Assembly: GCA_000499405.2 (NCBI GenBank)
Contig: HG738140.1
Location: 10,815,560-10,879,559, forward strand
DNA length: 64,000 nucleotides
Direction: 5' to 3'
DNA from: Onchocerca volvulus
Lineage: Eukaryota; Nematoda; Chromadorea; Rhabditida; Onchocercidae
In this document: positions 1-13,600 of the stretch, in pieces
Numbering within the stretch: position 1 is the stretch's first letter
Layout: every line of letters begins with the position of its first letter
Program-made: the position numbers and the translations under genes
The notes under the pieces: generated by a model
The model's input: only the letters and a program-made list of their open reading frames with translations
What the model was told of the DNA's origin: nothing
Databases searched by the model: none

Positions 1-3000
1 CGTGTTTAATTCATCCTACACGGAATTCTTTTACACTTTCCGACAAATTTTGAAACTTTTTTTCTTTCAAATAAAAAAAAAAGCGTTGTAAACAGAAGCG
101 CAATATATTCCGAAAAATAGATTAGCAAAAAATAGATTTCACTTGGGTATTATTTGGAAATAATTAAAATACAATTGTAATGACCATAATCAAAAATGAC
201 AACACCAGCGCTGAAAACTAAAGACGGGAAAATGAAGAGTTAAGATGGAAATGAATAATAATCAAATGTCTGCTCTGATCAATTTGTATCTTTGGTCACT
301 TGCAATGGAAATTGAAATGATGACTATTGATTAGTATTTGTTATTAAGGTTTGGAATGATCAATATAAGCTGTTGAAAAAAGTAAGTAATCAATATGAGA
401 ACAAAACGCATGAGAAAGTTCCTGGATTTTTAGGATTTGCAGTGGACGGCAATAACATAATAGGTCGAGTGTGTAGCACTATCTAATGTCATTTGAATGT
501 TTATCTGTTTCTCTATTCAATGTCAATACAAGTACAGAATGCATGAGAAAATTCCTGGATTTCTAGGATTTGCGATGGTCGGCGAACACTGCTAGCTAGT
601 GTCTTCAGTTCAAGATTTCGATTTCTTTGCCCATCCCTCTATATAGTAATTAATGGCATTTGAATGTTTACCTACTTCCCTATTCAATAGTTCGTTTGAA
701 AAAATGGCGAGTAGTAACAGAGAAGAGCGCAGTGTTCTCATTTTGTTAAAATTAATTATCAAATAGAAATAATTTGCGGTGGACGGCGCGGCAACATAAT
801 AGGAATTACAAAGAATGGACGAGCATGTAGCGCAAATTAGATTTATCTTCAAGGTTAATTATTGATGGTACCTAAGCTGTAATGAATGGAAAAGCATTGA
901 AAGGTGATTCTATTTGTGTATGTAATTATACTCATAATTAGACATGTCTTGTCTTGCCTTCGTCGGGTGGCATTAATTCTGTTTGATGCCTTTTATCATA
1001 AATTCGGAAAATTGAAGCATTTTTGCTACAACTAATTGAATAGTGAGAAAATAAATCGTTGAAGTCGTTTCTCGTGCATATTAGTTTAGTCATCGGGGCG
1101 CCGTACAATGTTGAAAATATTTGTTTGAGAGAGGGAAGAAGTAAGGGGCTACGATTGAATGACAAAAAATTAAAGATTGCTTCAATTGTTGATCGAATAG
1201 AAAACATGGGTTTGTTTATAATGAACAAAGATCAAAAGCAAACTTTCGCCCAGAAATTAGGGTGAATGAATACTAAATCAAAGATGAGATATTTAATTTA
1301 TAATCCGGAAATTTGCTAGATTGTGCAAATATCACATTTTGTCTAAATTAACAAACCAGTAACCATAATAAGTGGTTGACAGTGGGAATGAATAATAACG
1401 TTCAAAAACAACGAAAATGTATTATTATGTTGATGAATTGTGATGAAAAAAATGTTCGAGAAGATGAACGAATAGAGGAATAGACAGGTAGATGGTTGAA
1501 AAAAAAAAACAAAAAACGCATAAAAATAACTTTTTTTCATATGCATAAAAACACATCTGCTATTATCACCAATAAGCTTCTATAAAGCTTATTTTGCATA
1601 AAAAGATATGCTCTCAAACGGAAAAGCTTTTATTAAGCAGCATCAAAAGAACCGCTTTCAATAGGTACCCTCAGCAGGTTCCAAGATTTCTTCACCTTTT
1701 CATCCATGTTCCATGTTCTAATTATGCAAATCAAGTGTGAGGACAGAACACATCCATTTGGAGAAGCCGAAAAGAACAAAAGAATATTACTCGGACAGCA
1801 GGTTAAAGGTCAAGCTCAGGTCGTAGTGGACCGATTTAATGTTTTCGCTGCTTTCCGAAAATTTTATCAAATTTTGGAATATATAGAGCAGAAATAATAC
1901 AAAATAAAGTTTTGTTCAAAGATACTTCCAAATATCTACATCATAATGTCGAATTCTTAATTTCTCGTTTCCCTTATGAATATCCTCTGAACAAAGCAAC
2001 CTTTACTAGAATTATTTAGTTGGGATCAATATCTAAAAGAACTCATGCCTAATTTGAGTTATTCTTTGAGCGGCCTAATTAGCATAAAGAAGAGGTCAGC
2101 ATCAGTTCATTAAACATTAACAGAGTATGTTCATTAACTTTTTTTAAGATATGTATCATTCATCCTTGTATCTTTTATCCACTCCGCTAAATTCGATGTT
2201 AAACTACTGAACAACAAAGTTACCGCTTTTTACATCCATGCATTTATATTACAGTTCATTAACCATATGCCTGCTTATCTTGTATCCTTCCATACATCTA
2301 TCATTTCCACCAGAGTATTATCCGTGAGTAACAATTTATAATGTATAGGTAATAATAACCTTAATACAGGCTACATCATAAATATTTAAGATCCACAATC
2401 TCTGTATCACTTTATATGTTTCGATATCTGCTAAATTTGCGACACCCTGTAACAGTTCCGATACCTGAAAATTATTGGTCAGAGACGTTCTATCGAACTA
2501 TCTGAAGACAAAATGAGATCAGGAATAGATCGACCACACTCTAATTACTAAAAATTTGCAATAAATCTCGATTAAATTAATTAATTGGACGACAATCAAT
2601 TGGAAAATATGGTAATATGTTACAATAATTTGTTTTTTGATTAAGTGAAACCAGCGCTTTGCTACAAAAACCAAAAACCAATTCAACTTAATCATTCTTG
2701 TTGAGTTGATGAATTGGAATTTCTAACGAATTTCAGTATCTTTTTTTTAAAGATCGAAACGTTAAGCCGCCTGACAAGTAGTGACTGATAGATGCAAGGG
2801 GTAGTCAATGATGGCGGTAGCAGTTTTATTCACAAATGTGCGGCTAACACTTAAGTGGGAAGCGAACTTCTTGATTGATGGATGGATCGTTTGGAATTGT
2901 AAATTTTCTGGCAATAATTTAGGATGAATTCTCTTTTGTGACCGCTAATCACCCATACGAGGAAGGAGGAAGTAGAGCAAAACGCTTTTAGACACTTCAT

Positions 3001-6000
3001 TTCCCGTTTTACACCTAAAGAAACCCACCACAGTTGACTGACAGATGAGGGAAAAAGAACTTTGCGGTAGACTGTTAATGAATTCTGGATGAACAATAAG
3101 CATAACGTATGATGCGGCAACATTTCTTTCAACTTTTTTTTTTCGGTGAAGAAAAAAAAATTCCATATTCAATATTTTCCAACTAAAAAAAAAAAAGAAA
3201 GTCGGGATCAGTTATGCGAATTAAGTAAGTTCAGAGAAAAGCAATTTTGCATATTTAACTGATTCCATAACTATTTGAAATTTTAAATATTTTAAAGTTT
3301 GAATAATCAAAATTATCTAAACATAAATTAGAACTTAATTTCTTTTTTAAGAAATTATTTTATTACACTCAAATCGTTTCAAAAATTGCAGGCTTTCTTT
3401 TTTTGTTTTAATTTGAACAAATTTTATTAAGATCCCTCCCAATTCATTTGTTTAAAAAATGTTTAACAAAATCAAAGACCGGCTGATGATACTAAAGTCA
3501 CATTAAAATTGAAATGAAATAAACGAAATGCAGAAGAAATCTTAGAAAATTAGATACACTATACTGGCAAAAAATTGAAATTTAAAAAAAATCTTATCAA
3601 TTTGCTCCTTCGTCGTTCCCCCAAACCTCCAAAAATTTTTAATTATAAAGAAATTATGCAAAGAAAAAAAAAAGTTAAAAGTGGTTTAATATTGCATTTT
3701 TCCCAGATATAAAGATACTGTCAATGTAGAAAAAAATTTTTGCAAAATTGGACTGAAATCTTTCAGTTAAAACTGATTCTCTTCATCATTATGTTAATCA
3801 CCATAAAATTAAAATTTCGCTAAAAAAATTTTTCACTCTGATTTTTGGTCGAAATTTCAAGTCCACAATTTTCGAAAATTTCGCATTTCTGTCAATGCAT
3901 TGTAGAGTATTAGAGCGCGATTACATGAACTGCTTGTTATATAATCTCAGTGTCACCACAAATGAATTAACATGTCATCTGAGATACGAAATTAAAAATC
4001 AATTTGCATGAATTACCCACATTATTACTATTACTGCGCAGTGTATTGAAAATCCATTGCCGTGTTACTATGCATTTTTTTTTTTTTTTAGTAATAGACC
4101 TTCCCTTGTGACCTTATACTGTATATCTCTTTTATTCATTCCACCGTCAGCTTCAAGAGCTCAAGACGGTGCCAGATTTTAATTTTTTGAACTGCTACAA
4201 CACTACTACGATTCAGTATACTGTAGTCTAATTATTACAATCCTACAGAATGAAAGAATGTGAAAGATACGACATTTCGTGAACTAAATCTTTGCATCCA
4301 CACTTTTCCATAAAACTTTAATTTTTTCCGATAATTAAGACATCCCGCAGTGGCCTCTCAATGATGCATGAATTGTAGGCCAATGATCACTTGGATAATG
4401 TTGTTCGTCCTCTTTCCCAACCAGCCGAGCTTTCCAATAATTTGTTCCCATTATAATCTAAAGGAGTCATTGTATGTCGAATTACCCCAACTAGGCCAAT
4501 ACTTTTTTTTTTCTTGGGATTTAGGGAAAAAATTTTTTTAATTTATTTATAAAATATTAAGAAAAAAAACTTATAATATTACAGTCATTAAAACTATTAC
4601 AGTCATTAAAACCAAACCCCACGAGAAAATTATTCGAAAATTCTTAAACTTTTAAATCAAGTAAAAAATAATTATACGAAAAACATAATACATTAAATCA
4701 AGTGGATCAAAAAGCTACGAGCTCTGCGGTTTGCAAGGCTTTCCAAAAGGTTGGCGGAAATCTTTTGAAAATGTATATAGCCACAGTTTTTTTTTCTGAT
4801 TTGGAGAGCCAGTGGATGAAGTATCGTTTTCACAAGGAATCATGCCGACAAACAAACAACACATTAGCCCGTTGTAAAATTTGTTTATAAGGAAGAAATT
4901 GGGAGAGGTGAGAATGGTACCGGCTGGGTCCGATCAATATGATAATTTAGAGGCGGCTTAGGGTCACAACATGATCGGACAAAGCTGCAGAGACAAAGTT
5001 TACGCTTTCGCACTGTAATTAGTCCAAACAAAGGGAATCGATAATTACTCATAAAAAATGTAATGGACCATCACTGCCTATACCATTAACAGATTTGTAT
5101 TCCCTACGGTGATGAAAAAAAGAAAAGGATCAATTAATATGACATCCACGAAATAATGATATGCATTCTTTACAATAAGATCAGTTTCATTAAGAGGAAA
5201 TTGCTGTCATCGATTTGAAATTAAATTTGATGACCTTACTATCAAAATAAAGAAGAATCAGTGTGAAGTGCTGTACTATACGATAATAGTTGACAGATTT
5301 CATTTCATTTGAAAAATTCCAAAACAGAGACACCTGAAGATACCTGAAGTAATGGATAAAGCCCAGTAATATTCCGAATCAAATATCCATCCAGCAAAAA
5401 ATAAGCCGATCCATTGCTGAGGCCATGAGCCCAGGACTCATTTTACTGTTATCAACTTGAAATTTTTTTCATTTTTTACTGTTAAAAGAAAAATTAGTGG
5501 CAAATAGTTATAAATGCAGTATCAGTCATTTACTTAACGAGCATCAATATGCAGATAGCCATATCATTATGATAACAAATAAATAAGCATTGTATGCTTT
5601 GACTTTATTTTAAATTGCCCTTCGCCGTCTCCTCAAATATTAACTTCACTTCAACTACTTTGTAACATGATCAGGCCGAATGTCGGACGGATCAAAAGTA
5701 CAGTAAGACTTCATGAAATTGAGTACTTATCTCTATTTTAGATGGTACAGTAAGACCCTATGACATCAAATATTACTCCTGTATCAGACACAAGGTTATA
5801 TGAGAGGAGTACGAAGTACGGTGGATAGTTATTGAACTATTGAGTGAGGTAGAATCAATATTATTGAGAGACTAAAATGGATGAAGAAGTATTGTAGAGC
5901 AGAGGAAGAATATGAATATGTTTTAAATGATTAAACACGAATTATTGATCGGACCAATCACTAATTAATAATTTAACAAGACACCGAAGTAATCGATAGT

Positions 6001-7432
6001 TTAGTCGCCTAATTGGGCATTCGTTTCTACCGACCAACGATTTCCTCATTTACATGTAACATCGGTTGAAAGAGACAATTTGAATGTGAGATTACGGTGA
6101 GATTTCCCGCCATAATTTCATTTGGCAACATTTCAACTCCGTTTGAACTGTACGTCTGCTAATTCGTGAGTTTTCGTTGTTTCGTGTTTGGATGTTCGTC
6201 TATTTTGGTGGATTACGAATAGCTAGTGGATTCTGCGACTCTCTCTCTCTTCCCTTTGGGATATGGGGAAGGTGGTATTTGAAGAGAGACAGGGATTGAT
6301 AAGATATGGAAGTGTGTTAGCTGGGAAGTGAGAGGATGTGGAAATATAACATGGATGGTCGTGTGCAGTTGCTTAGGAACTTGAAAAGCAAGATGATTTG
6401 TCAGGGGGCTTAGAGATATAAGCCTGCAGTACAGCTATAATAATAGAGTACAGCAATTGAAGAAGTAGCAGAGATGCTTATGAATGGCAGAATGTGATGG
6501 TGGATTGAGGGATTTGTAGATAGCAGTTGGAAGAGAGAGAGATTAAGAAGAGTGGACAGAGCACTGGAGACGGACAAACAAATAGCCACAGCTTGGTTTT
6601 GCTTTTTTGGAATATTTACGATTCAAGGCTATTTGCGCCGGTTTATGAGCGTTCGCTAGGGCTAAACTCAGGTTGTGAGGAAGGGAAGAAGGGGCTGTTT
6701 CAAAATATTTAAATTTCACTGGAGTTGTTGGTGTATATTTGATTGGAATGTCTCCGTGGATATATGTTCACTGATTTGCTCCCAGAATCTTGCATGAGTT
6801 CCATCAGGAAGATTGCTGATCGTTATTGCTTGATGATGAGAAATGAAAAGGATAAGCATAACATTTAATCGTTGATGGAATGATCATCATGTGATTGCTC
6901 GATCATTTCATTATCCTTGATCTAATGGTAAACAACAATCTCTGCTTCCATTTTCTGTCTTTGTTGAATTTCCTAACATAGAAAGTCATTTCTCTGTCAT
7001 CTGTTCCTTCATTTTTGTTATCAGCTTCTGATGACTCTAATGACGTTCTTTGTTCTCATACAATTAGCCATTGATGCATAGCTGGATTTCAGATTTGTAA
7101 AATACATTATCATTCATCTATGTTCATCCAATTAAGCATTGCGATTTGCATCTCAGACTGATCTTCTTCACTGAGATACGATTAAAACTGGAAGTAAGGA
7201 TTAATATTTCTTGTTGATGCATATCTTATGTTGTTCTCAAATATTATAAAAAGCTAACAAGTCATGAAAATTCGAGGTAATAGAGAATAAGTTATTCAAA
7301 TTAGTGCTCACTGTCTGAATCGTTGTTTCAAGGTATTGTAACTGAAATTTTGAATAAATGAACTCATTAGTCTTGGTTCAAGGAATGTTTATTGTTAAAT
7401 GCAGTTCATTACTGGTAAGAACAGAGTAGACG
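1..7432. other. Intergenic, no convincing gene
   Basis: AT-rich sequence with A/T homopolymers. Short open frames occur on both strands, but none has splice-linked partners, a recognisable domain or a signal peptide. Apart from the degenerate repeat at 408-832, I see nothing defined. The last few hundred bases probably carry the promoter of the CDK-inhibitor gene that starts at 7433; no core element stands out. Confidence 0.6.
408..832. repeat. Degenerate direct repeat, about 2.5 units
   Basis: Unit A (about 408-523) and unit B (541-690) share the start gcatgagaaa-ttcctggatt, then ggatttgc followed by a tggacggc-like stretch, and the end catttgaatgttta...ctattcaat. A third partial copy (about 774-832) keeps gcggtggacggc, aacataatagg and gagcatgtagc. 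The units have diverged by substitution and indel, so this is an old repeat. No coding role is visible. Confidence 0.6.
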
Positions 7433-10400
7433 ATGCATACTCGAAGTAGGCGTGTTTCGCGATGCTTATTCGGCAAACCAGATCATGAAGAGTTGGAAAA
7501 GTGGCTAACGAAAGAACTTGAAGCTATTCACATAGAACGGGTATGATACTTTTGAATTCCCAACATTTCATTCCAATCTGCAACAATTTCTGAAATTTCA
7601 AGGAAAAATTTTTTTTTTTTTGTTATAGGAGAAGGGATATGGCTTCGATTTTAGAAATGACCAGCCCATTCCCAGCACTGCGTATATCGTTGAAGCAGTT
7701 CCTGAAAATGAGGTAATTCTCCAGTCATTCAATTTTTCATAAATGTCATAAAAGATGATTCAAAGCGATTTAAAGCTGACAAAAAACTAAGTTATTCAGC
7801 AACTTGTTACTGAATTATAGGTTCCATTTTTTTATCGAACAACTTATTATCCATCGAAGGAACGTATTAAAAAGTTAACGTTTTCTATCGATCGTACGGA
7901 GCAGAAACTTGAAAGAAATGTCGATGTGGTCGCTTATCATACACGAAGTCGTGATGCAGCTGCTGCGAAACTGGTATCAAATATAATAAATGTATTAAAT
8001 ACTTTAGAACGAATTAGATTGAACAGAAATGACGGATTTTAACTGTATTTTCTGTTTTAATTACATTATTTAATGATCTAAGAATTTAATTGGATCATTT
8101 AATTCCATGATTTTTTTTAGAACTTTACTCTTCCGAAGATTTCGAAAGGTCGTATTAAAGTAGCATCACAATCTCGAAATAGCGCTAAAACCCAACGAAC
8201 ACCACTACTGAAAACACGTGGTGTTCGCAAAATTTCACGAAAATCTGGTTTGCGAAAAAAATCGATGAAGCAATCTTTGTTGACTAGTAAGTTTATTCAT
8301 TAGCTTTTTCTTTTATATTTCCAAATTTTTAATTCAAGTTTCTATATTAGATCAGCTTTCATCTTTTTTTTTTTTTGATTTGAGATTTTGCAAATCAAAA
8401 TTTTCTTAAAAATCCCTTCTTAAGGATAAGTTTTTTTAGAGATCAAAGTTTAAGAAGGAATTGGTAGGGAAATTAATGATTTTTCCCAATAGGGAAAACA
8501 AAAGTAAGCAAGTGCTAGCATCTGTTCTCGCTTATAGTAATAGTTTCTTGCTTTCAAGTATCAGCATTTAAACTAAGGTGTAATAATTTGATAGATGGCT
8601 GCATCCCTTCTGCTTTCTGTCTTAACAATGATGCCATTTAAATAGCTTATGCAACCACATTCTGCTGCAGTAAATTGTGCCTTATGACGAATATTTTGAC
8701 AAGGAGCACCTACGTTTACTTTGACTGGAGCAGTTGTTTATCAAAATCACTTGCCTGTGATACCTTTTTTAAGAGGATTAGATGCATTTTCCGAACTCAA
8801 AGAGTGATACTGAGATAGGGAAGGGGATTAGATGAAACACAGAAGGATAATCCAAATGAGAAGTCTGAGGATAACTGACAGGGAAATAAGTTATATAAAT
8901 AAATTATTTTCCGTTTGGAATTATTATTAACTTCTTTTCAAAAAAGTTATTAAAAAAAAATTTTTTTTAATCAGTTGGATATCTCCCCAAACTTCATTTC
9001 AGAGTTTGCAAATAATTTGAATTAATTCCTTATTTATTATCCCTAAGCCTATTTGAACGATATATTTTAAAATTTATCCGAATTTATCCTAGTTTCATGA
9101 AAATAATAAATGAAAGTCTTTATTATTTTTTCCAAAGTCGTTATTAGGCATCATTTCTGGCATAAATTAGATACGTTGCATCGCCGGAATACTTCTTGTT
9201 GCGATGCGAAAGGATACGCTTTAAATGAGTTCTTTCCGAAAAAATATTTGCTGGAAAAATATAATTATAATTTAGTTTTTATAGAATTGTGTCATTTTGT
9301 TTGCTCTCTTTTCTCTATATTCTTTATTTCGCGTAGCTGTTCGAGTTTTATAAAAATCATATGCAGTTGGATATAAGATGAATTACTTTATAGTCTCTTT
9401 ATAAATGTTGCTTCACTTTGCCAATCATTTTTACATTCCTGTTCTTTGTTAAAATCTATTGCAAATAGGGCGATACTTTAAAAAAAAAAAAAAAAAAAAA
9501 AAAGTTGAAGTGGAATTTTGAAATTTGGAACGGTATTGGGCTTCTGAAGTACGTGTTTTTGTTATTACTTGAATGAACAATATTATTATTATTGTCCATA
9601 GTAAGTGATTAGTGGTTCTGCATAGGTACGAGAAGCGAATTATAGATAGTAAATAAAGACTAAAAACGGTAAACATGAGCGGTACGTTGTAGTATGATGC
9701 TATAGTGCTATTGACCGTTAATGACCTTTTCTCTTTCTCTCTCTTTGATTGTTTCCCTCTCATGTAGTACTTTTCGTCTTTTTCATTGTTGTATGGATAA
9801 TCTCATACTTCAAACAAGTGAAACTAAGTTAGGTGAGGATAATGAGGGGAGAGAAGGAAGAGGAAGATACTTTCTCAATAATGACTGAGACTTTTAAAAG
9901 TTCGTCTCTCATGATATAATTTATACTTTTTCATGTTTGATTTCTTAATCATTTTCGACTTCTAATTTTCACGGATTTACCAACTTTTGAATATTTGAGA
10001 TTTGACATGTATGTATTTGTGGAATATTAATGAAATTCCAAAAACTTTTAGATTATCTACCGGTTGTGAGGAAACGGCGTTCACTTACTCGATCGGAATG
10101 CAGTGACTCGCCGAAATTATCCAATGATGCCCATGTAGAAATGGATTGTTTGGACACCAAAATTCTCAACTCAAGTAATACTGGTATTGAATTTTTCTAT
10201 TTTATATCTCTAAGTAATTAAGCAATGAATAAAGAGAGATGATTTTCTGCTAGTTCAAATTTTTGTTATGAGGAAGACTGCAAGGAATTACTGTATAATC
10301 AACAAGGAACGCTTGGATATTAGTGAAAGTTCTTTATGTCGGTATTTAAGTTGAGACATAAAGTTTCTCCGTAAATGGGCACTTGCAGTATCCATTCATG

Positions 10401-10606
10401 CATAAATCTGGTTTCCCTTTAGGAACAAAAAGAAAAAATTAACGCTTAGTATTTTCTGCTTGAATAGAGGATTTTTTTCCGGTAGACGAAAATTATCTCA
10501 GTTTTCTTAGCATAATTTTTTCTTCGCTATTTTAGGTGTTAGAACTCGTTGGCAAAGTCGAAGATGTGAAGATCCATCCTCGAGAAGCCTACGCTGTGCA
10601 TTTTGA
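7433..10606 (+). CDS. cki-1: CKI-1/p27-type cyclin-dependent kinase inhibitor
   Basis: Nuclear inhibitor of cyclin-CDK complexes, of the Cip/Kip family. Exons: 7433-7540, 7629-7712, 7821-7973, 8121-8286, 10052-10174 and 10536-10606. Phases agree throughout, giving 234 residues. Exons 1-3 carry the CDI domain: a cyclin-docking RCLFG (RxLF) near residue 11, the linker helix, GYGFDF, and PFFYR near residue 66, the element that in p27 reaches the kinase. Exons 4-5 are very basic and contain QSLLTNYL (166-173) followed by PVVRKRR. This matches a PCNA-binding PIP box plus nuclear localisation signal and lies in the position seen in p21. The last junction is the least certain: a second in-phase donor at 10183, or read-through to a stop at 10219-10221, would change only the C-terminus. 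Intron 4 is 1765 bp. Confidence 0.9.
8287..10051 (+). other. Large intron 4 of the CDK inhibitor
   Basis: 1.77 kb intron bounded by gtaagt and cttttag. It contains a 24-base poly(A) run at 9480-9503 and several shorter T runs. No nested gene could be supported. Confidence 0.7.
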
Positions 10607-13600
10607 TGTAAGCTTTTCAAAACTATTGCTCCACGCACTTATTTTAAAATTTTCCTCTGCTTTTATACTCCGTTATCGTAAAGAGAAAATACAATCTGTT
10701 TCCTATTATTATTATATTTTTTTCATATTTTGTTCAAAAGTGAACTGGGAGCAAGGCATATTTTACTATTTGAAAGAGAACATAGCAGAAGTTCAGGGAT
10801 GATAAAATATTATAAAAGAAAAGATTACATAGGTGAGAAGATAGTATATTGTATTTTTGTGTAATGAGCTTTAAATAAGATGAATACTTTTTAAAGCAAC
10901 CTGTTTTAATTTTATTTTGCTATGAAATTCGACACTTTTTTTTTTCTAGTTTGTAGTTTTGAAGAACTTGATTCATGCTTTTTAATTGTTTGCATGTATT
11001 AAAATGTGTAGTAAGGAAGATGAATTTCACAAATGGAATTCCTTCGTTTTCTAGTTTTGGAGGGTTCTGCATCGGTTTTTAAGTTTCAAAAGAAGAAAAT
11101 ACAAAATTTTTTCTCTACTGTCCATTATTTTAATAATCTTGCTTTCTGGTTTTTATAGTTTTTAAAGGATAGAAAATATGTAATTAAAATAAAATGTAAG
11201 CAGAGTGCCCAAAAATAAACTTCAAAGATATGATTAGGACAAACATATTTTCAAAGATTTGTCTAGTTTAAGAGTTTCTTTTTAATTTGCGATAAGACTA
11301 AATTTTAATAAGCTGAACTCATTACTTTATTGCGTAAAATCCTGTATTACATCTTTAAATCGAAAAGAATTCTAGACTTTATTGTTTTGTGACTAAATAA
11401 TGATTATGTGACATCGACTTGTTGTACCGCAATGGTCTATTCTGCAGAAATTTTCGATCACTTTCATGCTATTTTTTTCTGTAATCAAGATCTGTTTTTT
11501 TATAACCAGTTCTCATATTCTACTTTTCATTTCAAGTTGATTCTATATTTCTTTAAGTAAATTTAGAAACTCATAAAAAAATCGTTCATAGGATATTATT
11601 TCTTATGCAAAATTTTTCGGAGGAAAGAATCAGGACTGAAGAGGTTAATGACGGCGTTTGGTATCAACATTTTTACATTTTTTATCAAAGTACATATTTT
11701 TAGCAAAATAAATACATAAATACCATATTTTTAGCAAAGTAGATACGCTTATTATTAATTCTGTAAAAGGAGAAATATAAACTGTAGAATACTATAGTTT
11801 ATATTTTACCAATTCTTCTGGTGGTTATTTTTAGATATTTTTACTTTAATTATGAGAAACAGTGGAGGTTTGTATTCAAGCGGCTAGTTCTTTGATCAGT
11901 GGCATCAATTATCTTTGATGATGAATAATGTATTTTTCGGGCCAATTATTATTTTATATTTCAGTAATTACTGTTTACTTTTTACGGCGTCTTAGTTATA
12001 AAACAGCTTTAGTTATAAATTTAATGATTAAATTTTATGGCATGAGGAAGCTAAATAACATGCGTAGTGTTATGTTGTATTCTTAAATGACAAAATTGTA
12101 GCTTGGTGATATTAATTTTCATTTGCTATAACTTTGGCACCTTTTTTCCAAAATATAATTTTTTTTTTTTTTTGAAAAATTGAGGCCCAAGTTTAACTTT
12201 CATTTAGCAAATTTCGTTACTTTAAATATAACATTGGTAATTAATAGTACTGTTGCTTACATTGGATTACTACACAAATTTTCTCCATATAAGTATTTAT
12301 CAATGTGCATTAGGAACTTAGCTTTTAAGTTTTCTGATGTATCAATATTTAACTTAGAGCACTTTTATCCACACTAAAGATAGGGCACTCAGTGGATAGA
12401 ACACACCACTAAAACTAATGGTATCCATATAAGTTAATTGAAAAATTTTTTAGCAAAAATTTTTTTTTTTTACCATTGTAAATAGATTATTTCCAAATGA
12501 ATAATATTAATTCAAATAAATTTAATAATTATTGAATAAACAGAAAGCTTTGTTGTACGAAATGTAACTTTGTTCTTGGTATATGAAAAGGAATTATTCA
12601 AGGTTTTTTGGATGGTATCCATAAATTCCTTTTGTTTGTCATAAGTCACCTACCGATGACATTCACTAATTATATGATAATTAAAGTCAAAATAATACTT
12701 TTGTTATTTTTTCGGAGTGGAGATGGAGAAAAAATGTGAAGACACACACAATTTAAATGAATTCAGAAGCAAAGTTCGCTGAAAGTCTGAAGAATGCTCT
12801 CTGTTGCATGATAGTAGGCGATGAATATAGAGTATGACTTGGAAGCAAAATTAGGTCAAAGTGTGCAGAGTTAACCTATGGACTGTCTAAATTAATTACT
12901 AGTCGGATTCCAGAATTTGGAAAATATATTATGAAAGATAGTATAAATTTTAAATATTAAAAAAATCTTACGATCACAAACCTCCATTTTCAGATTCTGA
13001 AAATTACAATTGTTTGCAGTGTTTACTGCTAGTAAGGTGTCCGAGTGTACTATGAATGATTTCCAAATAAGTGTGTAGCTGCTTGTTGACATGTTTAGTA
13101 TTAAGTCTTGAACTTCATTAGTTGGATTCAGATATTAATTGATTATCTTAAAAAGTTAGAAATTGAATAGAAGTTAGATTAATCAAATCAGAGAATGTTC
13201 AAATTTAATCGTATTGGAGAGATAAGGTGTTTGCATGATTTTTTCGAATTTTTCACACTTCATTTAAGGAAATAGTTTTTCATGCAGATATAAAAAAGAA
13301 AGAATGAGGGTAGTTCCGTTAGTCCATAAATTGTGATTGTAATGGTAACCTGCTGTTGTCACTTTAATGTTATGAAACAGGTCATGTAATGTGGTACGAC
13401 AGATGGTACTGTAACTGTTATATGTTGCTGCTATTATTTGTATTACTAATAGTCTTCTATTACTCTGATGTTATGAAATTTTAAGATTTCGAGGTGGTTT
13501 CTTCGCAAAATGCCAACTAATCAATGGTAGAATCCGTTAATCATCGTAGAAACCGAAATTGCGGAAACAATTAATTATAGTAGAAATGTATGCATAGCAG

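Noticed and set aside
1059..1265. 68-codon plus-strand open frame (IGAPYNVENICLREG...) with an overlapping minus-strand frame
   Set aside because: No splice-linked partner, no known motif, and both strands are open; treated as chance.
1706..1897. 63-codon plus-strand frame ending just before an AATAAA
   Set aside because: Composition is protein-like, but there is no good acceptor, no partner exon and no recognised family; not enough to call.
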